DNA from: Streptomyces yatensis
GTDB lineage: Bacteria > Actinomycetota > Actinomycetes > Streptomycetales > Streptomycetaceae
Assembly (NCBI RefSeq): GCF_018069625.1
Contig: NZ_CP072941.1
Span: 8,246,001-8,310,000 of the forward strand
Direction: 5' to 3'
Length of the DNA stretch: 64,000 nucleotides
Shown: piece by piece, positions 60,619 through 64,000 of the stretch
Numbering within the stretch: the stretch's first letter is position 1
How the letters are laid out: each line of letters starts with the position of its first letter
Notes under the pieces: model-generated
Database searches by the model: none
Seen by the model: only the letters and a program-made list of their open reading frames with translations
Told to the model about the DNA's origin: nothing
Position numbers and translations under genes: made by a program

Positions 60619-61913
60619 GACGTCCTCACTTCGGGGATGGGTTCCTTCAGGTGCTCGCGCAGGGCGGAGCGCAGCTGCAGCCACCACACGGCCGAGCCGG
60701 CGAGGGTCGCGGTGGCGACGCCCCAGGCCGAGCCGACCGTCCCGGCCAGGGCCGCGCCGCCGAGCCCGCCGGCGACGTAACAGGCGGAGGCGAACAGCTG
60801 GCAGCGCAGGCTGCGCCGGGCCGCGGCGAGCGCGCGCAGCCCGGCCGCCGCGCCGGAGCCGAGGCCGGCGCCCGCGACGCCGAGGGTGACCGGCACGATG
60901 AGCCGGGCGGCGGAGTGCCAGACGTCGCCGAGCACGAGCTCGCCGAGCCGGTCCGGCATCAGCAGCAACGCCCCGCCCCACAGCAGCGCGGCCACGGCCT
61001 GCCCGCCGCCCAGCAGGAGGCAGAACGGGCCGAGGCGGTGCGGGGAGCGCCGCAGCACCCGGGCCGCCTCCGCGACGGTGACCAGCGAGAGGCCCATCAG
61101 CACGGCGAGGAACGGGCCGAGCAGAAGCTCGGCGCCCCGGACCGCGCCCACCGCGCCGACCCCGGCGATCACGCCGAGCCCGTACGCCCGCACCTGGCTC
61201 GCGCCGCTGAGGCTGACGTTCTCGACCAGATACCGGTAGCCGAGGTCGCGCTGCTCGCGCAGCCACGCGCGGGCCCGGCCCACCCCGGGCAGGATGCCGG
61301 ACTGGACGTAGCCGTACGCCGCGGCCACCGTGGCGGACGCGCCCCAGGCGAGCACGAAGGCCGCCACGCTGCCCACACGGGCCGCCACCACCATGGCCGG
61401 GACGAGCGCGACACCCCATACGACGTCGTTGACGAACGCCTTGCGCCCGGTGCCCGCGGCGAAGAACGCGTACCGCCAGGCGTCCTGGAGCAGCAGCCCC
61501 GGCAGCATGACGCCCAGACAGGCGAACGCGGGCCCCACGCGCCCGCCCAGACCCAGGCCGACCACCACACACGCCGCGCCGATGGCGGCACCGACGCCGA
61601 GCGCGGTACCCGACGACCGGGCCACCGCCCCGCGCCAGGACGCGTCCGACACGCCGCTGAAGCGCACCACGAGCGGATCGGTGGCCAGCCCGCGGGAGAC
61701 GTTGAGCACCACGCCGTAGGTCACCCAGGCGAGGCTGAACACGCCGAACGCGGTCACCCCCAGCGAGCGGGCCACATAGATCCCCACCGCGAAGTTGCTG
61801 ATGCTGGAGGCCGCCTGGTCGGCCAGCCCCCAGGACAGCCGGCCGACGAAGGCCCGCCGGACGGATCCGGCCGTCGGCGTCGCCTTCTCCTCCTCGGTGG
61901 TCATCCGCGTCAT
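60615..61913 (-). CDS. polysaccharide flippase-like (MATE/Wzx superfamily) membrane protein
   Basis: 432 residues from ATG at 61913, about 12 membrane helices. It opens with a cytoplasmic start and RLSWGLADQAASSISNFAVGIYVARSLGVTAFGVFSLAWVTYGV, as in Wzx/RfbX-type exporters, and keeps GLGVIAGVGAVGAVRGAELLLGPF. It should flip a lipid-linked glycan or its precursor. It overlaps the DUF4910 stop as ATGA. Confidence 0.85.
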   Translation of the reverse strand: MTRMTTEEEKATPTAGSVRRAFVGRLSWGLADQAASSISNFAVGIYVARSLGVTAFGVFSLAWVTYGVVLNVSRGLATDPLVVRFSGVSDASWRGAVARSSGTALGVGAAIGAACVVVGLGLGGRVGPAFACLGVMLPGLLLQDAWRYAFFAAGTGRKAFVNDVVWGVALVPAMVVAARVGSVAAFVLAWGASATVAAAYGYVQSGILPGVGRARAWLREQRDLGYRYLVENVSLSGASQVRAYGLGVIAGVGAVGAVRGAELLLGPFLAVLMGLSLVTVAEAARVLRRSPHRLGPFCLLLGGGQAVAALLWGGALLLMPDRLGELVLGDVWHSAARLIVPVTLGVAGAGLGSGAAAGLRALAAARRSLRCQLFASACYVAGGLGGAALAGTVGSAWGVATATLAGSAVWWLQLRSALREHLKEPIPEVRTS

Positions 61914-63184
61914 GCCTTGATCAGCCCGGCGCCGTGCAGGGCCCCGGCCGCGTCGGCGACGGTGTCGAACGGGAGCCCGGACCGCTCGGCGACGTCCAGC
62001 AGACTGTGCTCGCCGTCGGAGAGGTTGAGCACCCAGAGCATGGCCAGCTGGGCCTGTTTGGTGTCGCTGCGGCCGCCGAGCGCGTCGTACAACCCGCGCC
62101 GGCCCAGTTGCGGTTCGCCGTAGGGGCTGAGGTTGAGGTACCGCCGGTTGCGGTCCAGGACGGCGAACGCCTCGCGGCAGACCGCGAGGGTGTCCGCCAT
62201 CGCCTCCGGGGAGACGAAGTCCAGGTTGTCCGCCGAGGTGTGGTACTCGGGATAGCCGGCGTACGGAGTCCGGGTGAGCGAGCCCACGCCGAGATTGAAC
62301 CCGGGCGAGCAGTATTGCCGCTCGTCGTAGCCGTACGGAGTGAACTCGGCGATGTGGTGCGGCCGTTCGGAGGCGGCCAGCACATACCGCAGCACCCGGT
62401 CGATCTCGGCGTCGCCGCGCCTGCTCCGCTTGTACGTCAGCGAGCCCGGGTCACCGGCGCAGGCCAGCACCAGGCCGTGCTTGACCCGCGCCACCCGCTC
62501 CGCGTTGCGGGCCAGCCAGGTGATCGCCCCGATGGTGCCGGGCGCGTAGATGAACCGGTAGGTGTAGTACGGGGTTTCCCGCGCCAGGGCCCGGGCCAGG
62601 AACGTCGCCACCGCGATGCCGGCCAGGTTGTCGTTGGCCAGCGACGGGTGGCAGACATGGCAGGAGACGATCACCTCGTCGGAGACCTGCCCGGGGACCA
62701 CATGCTCGGCGTAGGTGAGGTGGCCGTCCTCGAGTGTGGAGTCGACGCGGACCTCGTACTCGCCGTCCGGCAGCGCGTCCAGGGTCTCCTGGGCCAGGCA
62801 GAACCCCCATTCCCGCTGGTAGTAACTGGTGCGGTACGGCACCCATGCCGGGTGGTCCGGCAGCGTGTGCAGGTGTCCGCGCAGCTCGGACAGGGGCATG
62901 GTCGTCGACACCGGCACGCTGTAGCCGAGCACGTGCAGGCTGGACGCGGCGAAGTCGACGACCCGGTGGCCGGTGGTGTCGGCGATGTACGCGTCCCGGA
63001 TGTTCCACTCCTGCGGCACCGTCCAGTCGAGCACCCGCGTCCCGGTCGGCACTTCGTGCACCCGCAGCGGGATGTACTCCCCGACGATGTCCAGGGTGGC
63101 GCGCACACCGTCGCCGGTGATGCTCCGGCACAGCGGGTACATCCGCTCCACCAGCGTGTACATCTCCTCGCCCACCTCGGTCAC
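61910..63184 (-). CDS. DUF4910 aminopeptidase-like protein
   Basis: 424 residues from GTG at 63184, overlapping the epimerase stop by 4 bases (an in-frame GTG at 63193 is the alternative). Pattern of DUF2172/DUF4910 proteins: YPLCRSITGDGVRATLDIV, VLDWTVPQEWNIRDAYI, SCHVCHPSLANDNLAGIAVATFLA (zinc-type His/Asp box as in M28 peptidases), YGYDERQYCSPGFNLGVGSLTRTPYAGYPEYHTSADNLDFV. A winged helix ends the protein. These proteins are common in surface-polysaccharide clusters; whether they cut a peptide or an amide on a sugar is not known. Confidence 0.85.
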   Translation of the reverse strand: MTEVGEEMYTLVERMYPLCRSITGDGVRATLDIVGEYIPLRVHEVPTGTRVLDWTVPQEWNIRDAYIADTTGHRVVDFAASSLHVLGYSVPVSTTMPLSELRGHLHTLPDHPAWVPYRTSYYQREWGFCLAQETLDALPDGEYEVRVDSTLEDGHLTYAEHVVPGQVSDEVIVSCHVCHPSLANDNLAGIAVATFLARALARETPYYTYRFIYAPGTIGAITWLARNAERVARVKHGLVLACAGDPGSLTYKRSRRGDAEIDRVLRYVLAASERPHHIAEFTPYGYDERQYCSPGFNLGVGSLTRTPYAGYPEYHTSADNLDFVSPEAMADTLAVCREAFAVLDRNRRYLNLSPYGEPQLGRRGLYDALGGRSDTKQAQLAMLWVLNLSDGEHSLLDVAERSGLPFDTVADAAGALHGAGLIKA

Positions 63185-64000
63185 CGGCGCCACCGGAGGG
63201 TGTCGTCGACGGTGCCGGCGTCGGACGCCGCGCGCAGCACGGCGAGGCGGGTGAAGCGCCGCTCGAAGTCCTCCCGGGTCAGCCCGAACTCCCGGTAGGC
63301 GTCGGCGAGTTCGAGCGCGCCCCGCTTCACCGTCCACTCGCAGTCGAAGCCGGGCATCGCGGCGCGGAACCGGGAGAAGTCCACCCGGTAGGAGCGCGGG
63401 TCGGCGCCGTTCTCGCCCGTGATCCGCACCTTCGCGCCGGACACCGCCTCGGCGACCTGCGCGGCGATCTCGGCCACCGTGACGTTGTTGGTCTCGCTGC
63501 CGATGTTGAACGCCCGGTCGTGCACCGCATCGCGCGGCGCGGTCAGCGCGGCCGCGAAGGCCCGCGCGATATCGGCGGCGTGCACCAGCGGGCGCCACGG
63601 GGTGCCGTCGGAGAGCACAAGGACCTCGCCGGACAGGAGCGCGTGGCCCACCAGGTTGTTCAGCACGATGTCGGCGCGCAGCCGGGGCGAGTAGCCGAAG
63701 GCGGTGGCGTTGCGCATGAACACCGGGCTGAAGTCGCCGTCGGCCAGCGCGTGCAGGTCGTCCTCCACCCGCACCTTGGACTCCGCGTACGGCGTCACCG
63801 GCCGCAGCGGGGCGTCCTCGCCCACGAGTTCGCCGCCACCCGCGGCGCCGTAGACCGAGCAGGTCGACGCGTACAGGAAGCGCCGCACTCCGGCGTCGCG
63901 GGCCAGCCGGGCCAGTGTTATGGAGGCGTGGTGGTTGATGTCGTAGGTGAGCTGCGGCGCGAGCGATCCCAGCGGGTCGTTGGAGAGCGCGGCCAGGTGG
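63181..64000 (-). CDS. NAD-dependent epimerase/dehydratase, 5' end outside window
   Basis: At least 272 residues; the frame is open at base 64000. Extended SDR: LAALSNDPLGS, FLYASTCSVYGAAGGGEL, the catalytic Tyr and Lys in TPYAESKVRVEDDL, VFMRNATAFGYSPRLR, WRPLVHAADIARAFAAAL and FNIGSETNNVTV. This is the UDP/dTDP-sugar epimerase/dehydratase type. The N-terminal NAD site lies off the right edge. First visible gene of the glycan operon, overlapping the DUF4910 start by 4 bases. Confidence 0.88.
   Translation of the reverse strand, partial: HLAALSNDPLGSLAPQLTYDINHHASITLARLARDAGVRRFLYASTCSVYGAAGGGELVGEDAPLRPVTPYAESKVRVEDDLHALADGDFSPVFMRNATAFGYSPRLRADIVLNNLVGHALLSGEVLVLSDGTPWRPLVHAADIARAFAAALTAPRDAVHDRAFNIGSETNNVTVAEIAAQVAEAVSGAKVRITGENGADPRSYRVDFSRFRAAMPGFDCEWTVKRGALELADAYREFGLTREDFERRFTRLAVLRAASDAGTVDDTLRWRR

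Overview
The window looks like a piece of a Streptomyces-type actinomycete chromosome. It is very GC-rich, uses GTG starts and overlapping stop/start pairs freely, and carries families common in that group: FHA and WD40 Ser/Thr kinases, several OmpR-type two-component pairs, XRE-TPR regulators, an MMPL transporter, an AbrB-type permease and DUF1266. The first half is full of broken genes, transposase scraps and integrase pieces. That pattern would suit a chromosome arm or a decaying genomic island; this is inference. All calls come from reading the sequence and from knowledge of the families; no database search was run.

Layout. 1-3213: partial flavin oxidoreductase, a frameshifted DUF1931 gene, an alcohol dehydrogenase that has lost its zinc region, and an intact DJ-1/PfpI protein. 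3462-3899: integrase and FAD-monooxygenase scraps. 3986-8480: MMPL exporter convergent with a two-component system. 8530-9390: broken IS5-type transposase. 9519-15267: a translationally coupled operon of XRE-TPR regulator, TIR protein, P-loop (STAND-like) NTPase, a two-helix membrane protein and a damaged fifth gene; an ISL3 scrap lies upstream. 16012-20592: a secreted 1274-residue protein with a C-terminal NucA/NucB-like nuclease domain followed by a SUKH/SMI1 protein, read as toxin and immunity. 21036-23546: an integrase gene next to a tRNA-Pro 3' fragment, split by about 1.7 kb carrying an Rhs core, a HINT domain and a putative immunity ORF. 23815-27734: epimerase, VOC protein, flavin oxidoreductase and three scraps of a DDE (integrase-core) transposase family.

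27843-32269 holds two transporter/regulator modules: MFS with a divergent DeoR regulator, and DHA2 MFS with MarR under a clear palindromic operator. 32720-38557: FetB-like permease, a BlaI/M56 pair divergent from DedA, then PAP2 phosphatase and a two-component system, together suggesting an envelope or lipid-carrier stress module. 38618-43611: membrane protein, a third two-component system, an 11-bp-phased repeat operator and an AbrB-like permease. 44228-46117: tetX-like FAD monooxygenase and TetR regulator flanking two tetO-like palindromes. 46495-53685: RDD protein, DUF1266 protein, FHA kinase and WD40 kinase. 53878-56550: TetR, zinc-binding dehydrogenase, PAP2 phosphatase.

56558-64000 is one leftward operon with tight overlaps: NAD-dependent epimerase, DUF4910 protein, flippase, GT2 glycosyltransferase, pyruvyl transferase, RmlC-like epimerase and class III aminotransferase. 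It probably builds a modified cell-surface glycan, and it continues off the right edge.

The best candidates for something new are the XRE-TIR-NTPase-membrane operon, in which the TIR tail and the NTPase N-terminus share a short GPVH-type motif, and the integrase interrupted by Rhs/HINT material.
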